The position numbers and the translations under genes are program-made. Source: JALONH01 sp046329235 (GTDB taxonomy: Bacteria; Bacteroidota; Bacteroidia; Cytophagales; Cytophagaceae). From it: DNA of 64,000 nt. The stretch is taken from positions 1,054,001 through 1,118,000 of the forward strand of contig JAXLVA010000001.1 in assembly GCA_046329235.1 (NCBI GenBank), read 5' to 3'. The notes below the pieces were generated by a model that searched no databases, had not been told where the DNA came from, and worked only from the letters and a program-made list of their open reading frames with translations. The stretch's first letter is position 1, and the number at the start of each line of letters is the position of its first letter. Below, one piece after another: positions 1 through 8,714 of the stretch.

Positions 1-602
1 TTAAGGCAGCTCAACGTTTTGACGAGACTCGTGGTTTTAAATTTATCTCATATGCCGTATGGTGGATTCGTCAGTCAATCCTTCAGGCATTAGCAGAACA
101 ATCACGTATCGTACGTTTACCATTGAACCGTGTAGGTTCATTAAATAAGATTTCTAAAACCTTCTCTGAACTAGAGCAAAAATATGAGCGTGAACCATCT
201 CCGGATGAATTAGCGGAAGTATTAGAGGTAACTACTGCGGAAGTAGTAGATACTTTAAAAATTTCCGGTCGTCACGTATCCATGGATGCGCCGTTCGTTC
301 AAGGAGAAGAAAATAGTTTATTAGACGTATTAGAGAACGACGGAGAAGCATCTCCTGACTCTACGTTGATGAATGACTCTTTAAGAAGAGAAGTTCAACG
401 TGCTCTATCTACGTTAACACAACGCGAAGCAGATGTAATTACTTTATACTTCGGATTAAACGGTGAGCATAGCATGACACTGGAAGAAATCGGAGAGAAG
501 TTTAATTTGACACGTGAGCGTGTACGCCAAATCAAAGAAAAAGCTATTCGTCGTCTTCGACATACAAGCAGAAGTAAAGCTTTGAAACCTTATTTAGGAT
601 AA
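1..602 (+). CDS. rpoD: RNA polymerase primary sigma factor, 3' part (5' end outside window)
   Basis: This is the C-terminal two thirds of a primary sigma-70 factor that directs RNA polymerase to housekeeping promoters. The reading frame is already open at base 3, so the gene starts upstream of the window. Visible parts are region 2.3/2.4 (FDETRGFKFISYAVWWIRQS, -10 recognition and melting), region 3, and region 4 with the -35 helix-turn-helix (TLEEIGEKFNLTRERVRQI). Bacteroidota primary sigma factors read the TAnnTTTG type of promoter seen elsewhere in this window. The gene ends at a TAA just before a strong hairpin terminator. Identity is secure; only the N-terminus is missing. Confidence 0.96.
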   Translation, partial: KAAQRFDETRGFKFISYAVWWIRQSILQALAEQSRIVRLPLNRVGSLNKISKTFSELEQKYEREPSPDELAEVLEVTTAEVVDTLKISGRHVSMDAPFVQGEENSLLDVLENDGEASPDSTLMNDSLRREVQRALSTLTQREADVITLYFGLNGEHSMTLEEIGEKFNLTRERVRQIKEKAIRRLRHTSRSKALKPYLG

Positions 603-621
603 AAAACAGATGAAATGAAAT

Positions 622-653
622 AAAAAAAGACCACAGCAATGTGGTCTTTTTTT
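622..653 (+). terminator. Rho-independent terminator after rpoD
   Basis: An A-tract, a GACCACA/TGTGGTC stem with a short loop and a T-tract lie 20 bases after the rpoD stop codon. The symmetry would let it work in both directions, but only rpoD runs into it. Confidence 0.85.
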
Positions 654-956
654 ATTTATAAATCATCGACAGTATTGGTTTTAAAATCATTTCTCATTCT
701 TGTTTTCGTAAAACATTAGTATATCAAACGGATGTGATTGAAGCTGCTATTGTGGAAATAAATAATTAAAATTCGGGAATACTTTTACTCCAACTATTGG
801 AGCGAAAGTATGAAATATTTAAATTTGAACATTGAAAATAGGGGGTAGATCTCTCTTTTTTTTAATCTTTTTGTTAAAAATACTTTAGGCATAGTTATTG
901 CGTTTAACATTCCATTATCATTTAATTTGTAACCAATTTTAATTTATATTTTATAT
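654..956. other. Intergenic region with one imperfect hairpin
   Basis: There is no credible gene here. The only structure I see is a hairpin at 779-811: arms ATACTTT/AAAGTAT, a symmetric two-base internal loop, arms CTCCAA/TTGGAG and a CTA loop. It has no T-tract, so it does not look like a terminator. The rest is AT-rich and includes the promoter region of the outer-membrane gene that follows, although I cannot place a clean TAnnTTTG box. Confidence 0.4.
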
Positions 957-1565
957 ATGAAAAAAGTTTTTACTTTATCTAAAATCGTTGCTTTGTTTGT
1001 TTTTGCAGGTGCTACTAGTGCTGTAGCTCAACCCACTCAAAAAATTTCCATTAACTTATTTAGTTTGCCTGTAAGAACACTAAACTTGGCGTATGAAAAA
1101 CAAGTTTCAGAAAGTGTTGGTCTTCAAATGGCAGCATACTATTTCTTCGGTTATAATGAAAACTGGGGTGACGGTCAAACGTATGAAAATAAAACTAAAT
1201 TTTCAGGATGGGGTGCTATTCCTGAATTAAGATTCTACCCAATGGGTAATGGTATCAAAGGGTTTTATGTAGGACCACATATTCGTTTCAGACATTTTGA
1301 CTTTAATACTACTGAAAAAGATATTACGAATGGTACTACAACTGATTTGAAATCAAATTGGAATCAAATTGGTGGTGGTGTTGTAGTAGGTGGTCAGTGG
1401 CACTTTGGTGACAAAGTAAACTTTGATGTTTACGGTGGACCTGGTTTTACTTCTACTTCTGTTAAATACGAAGGCACAGCGGATGCGAATGATTTTGATT
1501 CAGGTAGATTAGGTAATGGTAACTTCTATTTTAGAACAGGTGTTCGTTTAGGTTATTCTTTCTAA
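957..1565 (+). CDS. Outer-membrane beta-barrel protein (DUF3575-like)
   Basis: This 202-residue protein has a Sec signal peptide (Lys-Lys at 2-3, hydrophobic core to about residue 22, cleavage after AVAQ). The mature part has alternating polar and aromatic residues, an INLFSLPVRTLNLAYEKQ start and a C-terminal strand GVRLGYSF ending in Phe, as in small outer-membrane barrels that insert via BamA. It resembles the DUF3575 barrel group in Bacteroidota; this family name is from recognition, not a search. It stands alone between two terminators. No substrate can be inferred. Confidence 0.7.
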   Translation: MKKVFTLSKIVALFVFAGATSAVAQPTQKISINLFSLPVRTLNLAYEKQVSESVGLQMAAYYFFGYNENWGDGQTYENKTKFSGWGAIPELRFYPMGNGIKGFYVGPHIRFRHFDFNTTEKDITNGTTTDLKSNWNQIGGGVVVGGQWHFGDKVNFDVYGGPGFTSTSVKYEGTADANDFDSGRLGNGNFYFRTGVRLGYSF

Positions 1566-1583
1566 TTAGAAACTCTCTAGCAC

Positions 1584-1620
1584 AAAAAAGCCTCCTGATA
1601 AGTTATCAGGAGGCTTTTTT
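1584..1620. terminator. Bidirectional terminator between the barrel gene and clpX
   Basis: A nearly perfect palindrome (AAAAAAGCCTCCTGATAA with its mirror) ends in T-tracts on both strands. It sits between convergent genes and can stop both. Confidence 0.85.
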
Positions 1621-1699
1621 ATAAAACTTTTAGTCTTTGGAATGAGACCAATTGTCTGTTATCGTTACTGTCTACCATGGAAAATCTAAAAGCGATTTT

Positions 1700-2935
1700 T
1701 TATGCTACTTTTAAATGTTTAAACTTAGATTTTTCCAGTTTTTGTAGGGCGTAATCTTTTGTTAAAACAAACTTGGAGGCCTCTTTTTGAGAAGGTAATT
1801 CAAACATAGCATCCGTAAGGATAGCTTCGCAAATAGAACGTAGACCACGTGCACCTAATTGATATTCGATGGCTCTATCTACGATGATATCATAAACTTC
1901 TTTGGTAAACTCTAATTCAATCCCTTCCATTTCAAATAGCTTGTGGTATTGTTTTACCAAAGCATTTTTAGGTTGAGTTAAGATATTATACAGCATTTCA
2001 CGGTTCAGCGGATCTAAGTAACTCACTACAGGTAAACGACCTATTAACTCCGGTATAAGTCCGAAGGTTTTTAAATCTTGAGAGTTGATGTATTGTAAGA
2101 AATTGTCTTGATCAAATTCGCCAAAGGTATTATCACCGGATTTAAATCCGATTGGTTGAGTGTTTAATCGGTTCGCTATAATTCGTTGGATACCGTCAAA
2201 AGCACCGCCACAGATAAATAGGATGTTTTCCGTGTTTATAGCGATCATTTTTTGATCCGGGTGCTTACGCCCACCTTGAGGGGGAACGTTCACGATACTA
2301 CCTTCTAATAGCTTTAAAAGGGCTTGTTGAACACCTTCACCACTAACGTCACGAGTAATGGACGGATTATCGCTTTTGCGGGCAATTTTATCCACCTCAT
2401 CAATATAAACGATACCGCGTTCAGCTGATTCCACATCATAGTTAGAAGCCTGCAATAAACGCGTTAAAATCGATTCTACATCTTCGCCTACATATCCGGC
2501 TTCGGTTAATACCGTAGCATCAGCGATACAGAAAGGAACTTCTAGTAATTTAGCTAGGGTACGAGCTAGGTATGTTTTACCGGTACCGGTTTCACCCACC
2601 ATAATGATATTTGATTTTTCAATCATAATTTCATTATCCTTTTTCCCTTTTGGTTGCATCAAACGTTTGTAGTGGTTGTACACCGCTACCGTCATCACTT
2701 TTTTAGCCTCGTCTTGACCTATGACATATTGGTCCAAGTAAGACTTCATATCCAAAGGCTTCATCAACTTAAATTCAGTAGAGGAAGACACTTTGCGTTT
2801 TTTCATTTCTTCAGCCAATATTTCATTGGTTTGAGCTATACAATGCTCACAGATGTGTGCATCGATTCCGCTCAACAGAAGTTGAGTCTCTTTTTTTGGT
2901 CTCCCACAAAATGAACAGCTAACAGGTGCAGCCAT
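1700..2935 (-). CDS. clpX: ATP-dependent Clp protease ATP-binding subunit ClpX
   Basis: AAA+ unfoldase that recognises tagged substrates and threads them into ClpP in the cytoplasm. At 411 residues it has the usual length. The N-terminal zinc-binding domain has Cys7, Cys10, Cys29 and Cys32. Walker A is GETGTGKT (114-121), the pore loop GYVG is at 147-150, Walker B IVYIDE is at 175-180, and the C-terminal small domain carries the sensor-2 motif GARGLRS. It lies downstream of clpP on the same strand. A hairpin terminator and a possible promoter lie between them, so it may be transcribed separately. Confidence 0.97.
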   Translation of the reverse strand: MAAPVSCSFCGRPKKETQLLLSGIDAHICEHCIAQTNEILAEEMKKRKVSSSTEFKLMKPLDMKSYLDQYVIGQDEAKKVMTVAVYNHYKRLMQPKGKKDNEIMIEKSNIIMVGETGTGKTYLARTLAKLLEVPFCIADATVLTEAGYVGEDVESILTRLLQASNYDVESAERGIVYIDEVDKIARKSDNPSITRDVSGEGVQQALLKLLEGSIVNVPPQGGRKHPDQKMIAINTENILFICGGAFDGIQRIIANRLNTQPIGFKSGDNTFGEFDQDNFLQYINSQDLKTFGLIPELIGRLPVVSYLDPLNREMLYNILTQPKNALVKQYHKLFEMEGIELEFTKEVYDIIVDRAIEYQLGARGLRSICEAILTDAMFELPSQKEASKFVLTKDYALQKLEKSKFKHLKVA

Positions 2936-2969
2936 AGTTATTGTAATAATCAGTTAGTAGTGCAAAGAT

Positions 2970-3002
2970 AAAAAAAGGAGAGGTGATAGCCTCTCCTTTT
3001 TT
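2970..3002 (-). terminator. Terminator between clpP and clpX, next to a clpX -7 box
   Basis: The arms GGAGAGG and CCTCTCC are flanked by A and T tracts. Immediately downstream on the minus strand is TATCTTTG (2964-2971), which fits the Bacteroidota -7 consensus TAnnTTTG and overlaps the T-tract. A matching -33 TTG is not evident. Confidence 0.7.
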
Positions 3003-3021
3003 GTTATTTCAACAAGAAGTA

Positions 3022-3711
3022 TTATTTCTTCAATACTTCATCGATGATACCGTATTCTTTTGCTTCCTGAGCAATCATCCAGTAATCACGATCTGAGTTT
3101 TTCTCAATTTGTTCTACTGTTTTGCCGGAGTGTTTAGCAAGAATAGCATATAGTTCACCTTTTAATTTTAGGATTTCACGAGCAGTGATTTCAATATCAG
3201 AAGCCTGACCTTGAGCACCACCTAGTGGTTGGTGAATCATGACGCGGGAGTGAGGTAACGCAGAACGTTTTTTCTCTGCACCACCACATAATAATACTGC
3301 ACCCATAGAAGCCGCTAAGCCTATACATGTAGTAGATACGTCAGGGTTTACATAGTGCATGGTATCGTAGATACCTAAACCTGCATATACAGAACCACCC
3401 GGGCTGTTGATATACATCATGATGTCTTTCTTAGCATCTGCAGATTCTAAGAATAGTAATTGAGCTGTTACTACGTTCGCCACATAGTCATCAATTCCTG
3501 TACCTAAGAAGATAATACGATCTGCCATTAATCGGGAGAATACATCAATCACCGTCGCACGCATCTGACGCTCTTCCACAATATTCGGAGTCATGCCTAC
3601 TACATAAGGAGTGGCAATACTTTGAATATGGTTCATGTATTTATCTACTGTAGTACCGCTGATTCCTTGGCCTTTCACAGCAAACTTTCTGAATTCTTCC
3701 GAGTTTAACAT
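3022..3711 (-). CDS. clpP: ATP-dependent Clp protease proteolytic subunit ClpP
   Basis: Serine peptidase that forms the tetradecameric degradation chamber used by ClpX. The triad is visible: Ser135 in GLAASMGAVLL, His160 in MIHQPLGG and Asp209 in SDRDYWM. INSPGGSVYAGLGIYDTM (about 101-118) is the usual oxyanion/substrate-binding strand region. The 229 residues include an N-terminal extension of about 35 residues relative to the catalytic core, which may be a propeptide. It lies between tig and clpX in the classic tig-clpP-clpX order, but hairpins separate all three genes. Confidence 0.97.
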   Translation of the reverse strand: MLNSEEFRKFAVKGQGISGTTVDKYMNHIQSIATPYVVGMTPNIVEERQMRATVIDVFSRLMADRIIFLGTGIDDYVANVVTAQLLFLESADAKKDIMMYINSPGGSVYAGLGIYDTMHYVNPDVSTTCIGLAASMGAVLLCGGAEKKRSALPHSRVMIHQPLGGAQGQASDIEITAREILKLKGELYAILAKHSGKTVEQIEKNSDRDYWMIAQEAKEYGIIDEVLKK

Positions 3712-3842
3712 AGTTTTTAAAAGTTATTAGGTAATACAAATCTATTAAAAAACTCTATTGGTCAAAGTTTTTTATTTCAACACTACTTTTGACTAATAAG
3801 TTTTATAAAAAGACGGATATGGAGGGGATATATTGTAAAAAC

Positions 3843-3872
3843 AAAAGGTCCTGATGCAAGTCAGGACCTTTT
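3843..3872 (-). terminator. Terminator after tig
   Basis: AAAAGGTCCTGA and its perfect complement flank a 6-base loop between the tig stop codon and clpP. On the minus strand it ends in TTTT. Confidence 0.8.
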
Positions 3873-3897
3873 GACATATTTAGAGATTTGTAAGTGC

Positions 3898-5241
3898 TTA
3901 GTTAGCAGAGGCTAATTTCTCAAATTCATCTACAGAGATCGATTTCTCTTGAAGAGTGATTTTAGACTCAATTAACTGTAAAACCTTAGTGTAATACACT
4001 TCTTCAAATGTACGGTTATAGTTTTTACCGTTTTCTGAAGTAAGGTAGTTTTGAGCTACTTTGTCAATGGTTTCAGCCATTTCTTCGCCCATAGCTTCTA
4101 GAGACATACCAAATTGTTGTAAGAACAATTCTTTCGTTTTGTTCAATACATCTTGGTGGTCTACTTGAATGCTGTTGTCTTCACCGATTTTGTTACGGAT
4201 TAATAACCAACGTAAATCTTTTGTATATAATTCTATATCGTTTTCGATTTGTTCGTCGGTCATCTTACCATCGTTGTTTACTTTTAACCAACGCTTTAAG
4301 AATTCAGCATCTAAATCGATTTTAACGTTTGATAAATAATACTCACGTACATCACGAGCTACTAAAGCTTCAGCTTCACGAGTGTAGTTATTTTGGATGG
4401 TATCTAATAAACGAGTTCTGAAATCAGCTTCGTTTGTTACTGCATCTTTACCAAATACTTTGTCAAACATTTCTTGGTCTAAAGGAGCAGGAGTGTTACG
4501 ACGAACACCTGTTACTGTGAAAGTAAATTTACCTTTTTTAGTAGCAGCTTCTTCTTTAGAAAGACCTGTAGAATAAGCGATGTAAGAAGCATCTTCAAAT
4601 ATCTTTTCGATATCAAAAGTGATAACATCACCTGCTTTTTTACCTAAGAACAAAGAAAGAGCATCTTTCTTAATTCTGTTCATTGGTAATAATGTTTTAG
4701 TTTCGAAATCAGAAGCTACTTCTTTCATATCACCGTTTAGGTAATCTTCTTCAGAAGCTGTTTCTGCATCGTCCATTTTACCATACTGACGGCGCATGTT
4801 GTCGATGGTTTCTTCCACCTTCGCAGCATCCGCTTTGATAGTATATTTAGTAACTTTTACTTTATCAGATAGTTCATATTTGAAATCAGGGATTAAACCG
4901 ATTTCATAATAGAATTCGAAATTGCTTTGAGTATCCCAATCGATCGATTGAGCTTTTTGTTGATCCGGTAATGGATAACCTATGATTTTAAGATTTTGAT
5001 CCTTAACGTAGTTCTGAACAGATTCAGTTAATAAATGGTTGATTTCGTCCACTTTAATGGATTTACCATACATTTTTTCTACTAATTGAGCAGGAACTTT
5101 ACCTTGACGGAAACCTTTTAAAGAGATGTTTTTTCCGTATTCTTTAAGTTTAGCATTGATTTTTGGCTGATAGTCAGCTTCTGTCAATTGAACCTTAATG
5201 GTAGCGTTCGTGGTGCTTTTTTTGTCAAGTACAATTTCCAA
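3898..5241 (-). CDS. tig: Trigger factor, ribosome-associated chaperone
   Basis: Ribosome-bound peptidyl-prolyl isomerase-type chaperone that meets nascent chains at the exit tunnel. The N-terminal ribosome-binding domain carries the signature GFRQGKVP at about residues 43-50, followed by the PPIase-like region (about 160-250) and a long helical C-terminal arm domain. At 447 residues it is a normal length. Bacteroidota trigger factors often diverge in the PPIase domain, and this one also shows little of the usual FKBP active site. It is upstream of clpP and clpX, the common arrangement that couples folding and proteolysis. Confidence 0.93.
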   Translation of the reverse strand: MEIVLDKKSTTNATIKVQLTEADYQPKINAKLKEYGKNISLKGFRQGKVPAQLVEKMYGKSIKVDEINHLLTESVQNYVKDQNLKIIGYPLPDQQKAQSIDWDTQSNFEFYYEIGLIPDFKYELSDKVKVTKYTIKADAAKVEETIDNMRRQYGKMDDAETASEEDYLNGDMKEVASDFETKTLLPMNRIKKDALSLFLGKKAGDVITFDIEKIFEDASYIAYSTGLSKEEAATKKGKFTFTVTGVRRNTPAPLDQEMFDKVFGKDAVTNEADFRTRLLDTIQNNYTREAEALVARDVREYYLSNVKIDLDAEFLKRWLKVNNDGKMTDEQIENDIELYTKDLRWLLIRNKIGEDNSIQVDHQDVLNKTKELFLQQFGMSLEAMGEEMAETIDKVAQNYLTSENGKNYNRTFEEVYYTKVLQLIESKITLQEKSISVDEFEKLASAN

Positions 5242-5274
5242 TGTCGTATGAATTAAGAGTTTGTGTAAATAATA

Positions 5275-5296
5275 AAACCCTCGTTTGGAGGGTTTA
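5275..5296 (-). terminator. Terminator after tRNA-Leu
   Basis: AAACCCTC and GAGGGTTT flank a 5-base loop and are followed on the minus strand by a T-rich run. It lies between the tRNA gene and tig. Confidence 0.7.
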
Positions 5297-5337
5297 ACGT
5301 TTTAAGAGTGAATTAATCAACCCCAAAGTTTTATATG

Positions 5338-5419
5338 TGCGGATGGAGGGACTCGAACCCCCATGCCTCGCAGCGCTAGATCCTAAGTCTAGTGCGTCTA
5401 CCAATTTCGCCACATCCGC
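5338..5419 (-). tRNA. tRNA-Leu (anticodon TAG)
   Basis: A full cloverleaf can be read on the minus strand: acceptor GCGGATG/CATCCGC with discriminator A, anticodon loop CTTAGGA (anticodon TAG), a class II variable arm and T-loop GTTCGAGTC. CCA is not encoded. Confidence 0.95.
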
Positions 5420-5463
5420 ATCAATCTATCCCCGAGAAATCATTTATTTCTCAAACAGGACTG

Positions 5464-5493
5464 CAAATGTAGTAAAAAAATATCAAATCCAAA
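5464..5493 (-). promoter_or_regulatory. Promoter of tRNA-Leu
   Basis: Read on the minus strand, TTTG (5490-5493) and TACATTTG (5464-5471) are separated by 18 bases. This matches the Bacteroidota -33/-7 pattern and lies about 45 bases upstream of the mature tRNA 5' end. Confidence 0.6.
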
Positions 5494-5593
5494 CATGCCT
5501 TGTAATTTTATTTAAAACTCCTTTTTTAGCTAAAAAAACACGAATTTCGTATAACAAAGTCTCAACTAAATTTTACTAAGGAAAGAGGGTTGC

Positions 5594-7792
5594 ATGCAGA
5601 TTGATATAGAGAAAGAAAATAAAGAAATCATTAGTCGATATCGCGCTTTATTGAAAGCCGCTAAACCGGTTCTTAAAGATGGTGATGCCAAGATTATAAA
5701 GAAAGCATTTAACACCTCCATGTTAGCGCATAAAGACATGCGTAGAAAATCAGGTGAGCCATATATCTTTCACCCATTGGCGGTGGCGCAAATAGCGGTG
5801 GAAGAAATTGGCTTGGGTACTACTTCTATCATCGCCGCATTATTACATGATGTGGTAGAAGATACGCACTTAGAGGTGCGCGACCTAGAGCGTGACTTCG
5901 GCCCTAAAGTAGCTACCATTGTAGATGGCTTAACTAAAATTTCCGGTGTGTTTGAACACGGAAGTTCGCAGCAAGCAGAGAACTTCCGTAAAATGATTTT
6001 AACACTATCGGAAGATGTTCGAGTAATTTTAGTGAAGCTGGCCGATCGTTTACACAACATGCGTACGCTGGAGAGCATGCCGCGCGAGAAGCAGTTGAAA
6101 ATTGCATCCGAGACTATGTATTTATATGCACCTCTAGCTCATCGCTTAGGTTTGTATGCGATTAAATCAGAGTTGGAAGATTTGTATTTGAAATATACGG
6201 ATACCGAACGCTACAATTACATTGAAGGAAAGATAGAACAAACGAATACTGCTCGTAAAAAATTCATTAAGGACTTTGTAGAGCCCATTGATATGGCCTT
6301 ACGTAGAGCAGGTCTGAAATATATGGTGAAAGGAAGAACCAAATCGGTTTATTCCATTCATAATAAAATGAAAGACTCCAACATATCTTTTGAGGATATA
6401 TTTGATTTGTTTGCCATTCGAGTGATTTTGAAAGTAAAGCCTGATGAAGAGAAGGCCGCTTGTTGGAAAGCTTATTCCATTGTTACCGATTACTACAAAC
6501 CTAATCCGGATCGACTAAAAGATTGGATTAGTACACCCAAGGCTAATGGTTATGAATCCTTACATACCACGGTGATGAGTCATACCGGACAGTGGGTCGA
6601 GGTTCAAATTAGAACGGAGCGTATGGATGATATCGCAGAAAAAGGATATGCCGCTCATTGGAAGTATAAAGAACATACCGATGCGAAGAGTAAGCAGGAA
6701 TCCGGCTTGGAAGAATGGATTCGTAAAGTAAGGGATTTGATTGAAACGAGTGATTACTCCGCACTTGAATTTGTGAACGAGTTTCGTCAAAACTTATTCA
6801 GCGAAGAAGTATTTGTCTTTACACCTAAAGGAGATTTAAAAACATTACCGTTTGGAGCTACGGCGTTGGATTTTGCTTTTGAAATACATACCAAGGTAGG
6901 AGAGCACTGCTTAGGAGCAAAGGTAAATCAAAAGTTAGTTCCTTTAAGTTACCAGTTGAATAATGGTGATCAGATAGAAATTTTAACCTCCGGTAAGCAA
7001 AAGCCTACGGAAGATTGGTTGAAATTTGTGAAAACTTCTAAAGCCAGAGCGAAGATTAAAGAAGCTTTAAAAGAAGAGAAGAAATCGATTGCCGAAGATG
7101 GTAAAGGCATGGTAGAGCGTAAGCTTAACCATTTAAAAATCGAGTGGAATAATGAAACAGTGAATCGAGTGTTGGCTATGTTTAATGTGAAGACCCCATT
7201 GGACTTCTATTATAATGTAGCCAAAGGAATTATTGACACGGCCGATTTAAAGAAACTTAAAGAACCGGAGAAAAAACCGGATGCACCTAAGAAAGAACCG
7301 GCAGTTGACAAGAAGCAAACCTCCATTAGCGTGTCTGATAAAGACATGATATTGATTGGAGACACCTTGCAGAAGTTAGATTATCACTATGCTAAGTGTT
7401 GTAATCCAATTCCGGGCGATGAAGTATTTGGCTTTATTACGGTGAGTGACGGGATTAAAATCCATAGAACGAACTGTCCGAATGCGGTGGAATTAATGTC
7501 GCATTATGGGTACCGAATAGTGAAGGCAAAATGGACATCACAGACCGAATTAGCCTTCTTAACCGGGTTGAAAATTGTGGGAGCAGACAGGGTAGGTATT
7601 TTGAATGATGTCACCAAGGTTATTTCTAACCAGTTGAATATCAATATACGTTCCATTACTGTTGAAACAGAAGATGGGATGTTTGAAGGCTTGATTATGT
7701 TGTTTGTAAACGATACAACACACCTTAATACCTTAATAACCAAGCTGAAGAATATTTCCGATATCATCAGCGTGACCCGTATTGATACATAA
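5594..7792 (+). CDS. Bifunctional (p)ppGpp synthetase/hydrolase, RelA/SpoT family
   Basis: Makes and degrades the alarmone (p)ppGpp and so controls the stringent response. The 732 residues show the full long-RSH layout: HD hydrolase (HDVVEDT, His85-Asp86 and Glu89-Asp90), the synthetase domain with KGRTKSVYSIHNKM and NGYESLHTTVM, TGS (about 405-465), a Cys-containing linker (KCCNPIPGD) and a C-terminal ACT domain (about 655-730). The intact HDxxED motif indicates that hydrolysis is retained. A low-complexity Lys/Pro/Glu linker (about 560-580) precedes the ACT half. The next gene, fur, follows closely. Confidence 0.96.
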   Translation: MQIDIEKENKEIISRYRALLKAAKPVLKDGDAKIIKKAFNTSMLAHKDMRRKSGEPYIFHPLAVAQIAVEEIGLGTTSIIAALLHDVVEDTHLEVRDLERDFGPKVATIVDGLTKISGVFEHGSSQQAENFRKMILTLSEDVRVILVKLADRLHNMRTLESMPREKQLKIASETMYLYAPLAHRLGLYAIKSELEDLYLKYTDTERYNYIEGKIEQTNTARKKFIKDFVEPIDMALRRAGLKYMVKGRTKSVYSIHNKMKDSNISFEDIFDLFAIRVILKVKPDEEKAACWKAYSIVTDYYKPNPDRLKDWISTPKANGYESLHTTVMSHTGQWVEVQIRTERMDDIAEKGYAAHWKYKEHTDAKSKQESGLEEWIRKVRDLIETSDYSALEFVNEFRQNLFSEEVFVFTPKGDLKTLPFGATALDFAFEIHTKVGEHCLGAKVNQKLVPLSYQLNNGDQIEILTSGKQKPTEDWLKFVKTSKARAKIKEALKEEKKSIAEDGKGMVERKLNHLKIEWNNETVNRVLAMFNVKTPLDFYYNVAKGIIDTADLKKLKEPEKKPDAPKKEPAVDKKQTSISVSDKDMILIGDTLQKLDYHYAKCCNPIPGDEVFGFITVSDGIKIHRTNCPNAVELMSHYGYRIVKAKWTSQTELAFLTGLKIVGADRVGILNDVTKVISNQLNINIRSITVETEDGMFEGLIMLFVNDTTHLNTLITKLKNISDIISVTRIDT

Positions 7793-7826
7793 TTTTGGAA
7801 GTTGGGAAAATAACATTGTATATTTG
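7793..7826 (+). promoter_or_regulatory. Promoter of fur
   Basis: TTTTG (7793-7797) and TATATTTG (7819-7826) are 21 bases apart, directly after the relA/spoT stop codon. The predicted start of transcription falls at or within a base or two of the ATG at 7833, so the message may be leaderless. Confidence 0.55.
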
Positions 7827-7832
7827 CCTCTT

Positions 7833-8300
7833 ATGGCTTCTTTGCAGGAAATACTTTCAGAAGTAAAAAAGATCTTTACGGCGTATTTGGAAAACAAGAG
7901 TTTACGAAAAACTCCTGAACGCTTTGCCATTTTAGAAGAGATATATAGCCGTCAAGGACACTTTGATGTAGAGCAGTTATATATCAGTATGAAGAACAAA
8001 AATTACAGAGTGAGCCGAGCTACAGTATATAATACTTTAGACATCTTGGTAGACTGTGATTTAGTAACGAAACATCAGTTTGGCAAAAATATAGCTCAGT
8101 ATGAGCGTTCTTTTGGCTTTCGCCAACATGACCATTTGATATGTACCGATTGTCATCGCGTAGTTGAATTCTGTGACCCACGAATTCAGAACATTCAAAA
8201 CATGGTGGGTGAGTTGTTACACTTCAATGTGATGCACCATTCATTGATCCTGTATGGAGCGTGTACCAACGCCAACTGCGAACACAAGCCTAAAAATTAA
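7833..8300 (+). CDS. fur: Fur-family metal-responsive transcriptional repressor
   Basis: Metalloregulator of the Fur/Zur/PerR family. The winged-helix N-terminus (SLRKTPERFAILEEI, RATVYNTLDIL) is followed by the metal-sensing part with HDHLICTDCHRVVEF and the C-terminal structural-zinc pair CTNANC. I place the start at ATG 7833 (155 residues), because an upstream in-frame ATG at 7782 would overlap the end of relA/spoT and the promoter lies in between. The metal cannot be assigned from sequence alone: Fur is likeliest, PerR or Zur possible. Confidence 0.88.
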   Translation: MASLQEILSEVKKIFTAYLENKSLRKTPERFAILEEIYSRQGHFDVEQLYISMKNKNYRVSRATVYNTLDILVDCDLVTKHQFGKNIAQYERSFGFRQHDHLICTDCHRVVEFCDPRIQNIQNMVGELLHFNVMHHSLILYGACTNANCEHKPKN

Positions 8301-8324
8301 TCATTAAATTATTTAGTTAGCATT

Positions 8325-8666
8325 ATGCAATATATTACTTCCGTAAAGAATAACGTGTTAATTCTTGAATTGCAAGGCGATTTAATCGGCGAGAGCAATG
8401 GATTAGAGTTGATGGAATTAGTGAATGATAAAATCAATGATGAAATAAAAAAATGTGCCATTGATTTATCTCAAGTAAGATACATGAACAGTAGCGGGAT
8501 TGGAGTTTTAATTACATTGTTAACCAAGTTTAGAAATAAAGGCGGAGAGCTAGTGTTAATCAGTCCATCCGAGCAGATTAAAAAGTTATTAATCATCACT
8601 AAGTTGAATTCTATCTTCCACATTGCGGATGGAGAAGAAGATGCGATGAAACGTTTATCGGCATAA
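8325..8666 (+). CDS. STAS-domain anti-sigma-factor antagonist
   Basis: This 113-residue single-domain protein resembles SpoIIAA/RsbV. The phospho-acceptor region reads VRYMNSSGIGVLITLL, with the usual Ser-Ser-Gly at the start of helix 2. Such proteins bind a kinase/anti-sigma factor and are switched by phosphorylation. No partner kinase or phosphatase is nearby, so the partner must be encoded elsewhere. It lies 24 bases after fur and 48 bases before purA. Confidence 0.85.
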   Translation: MQYITSVKNNVLILELQGDLIGESNGLELMELVNDKINDEIKKCAIDLSQVRYMNSSGIGVLITLLTKFRNKGGELVLISPSEQIKKLLIITKLNSIFHIADGEEDAMKRLSA

Positions 8667-8714
8667 TTATCATTTTAAAACAATACCAATAATTTTAATA
8701 AAGTAAATACCACC

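Noticed and set aside
5337..5579. Plus-strand frame of 80 codons
   Set aside because: It overlaps tRNA-Leu on the other strand and its promoter; the tRNA explains the sequence.
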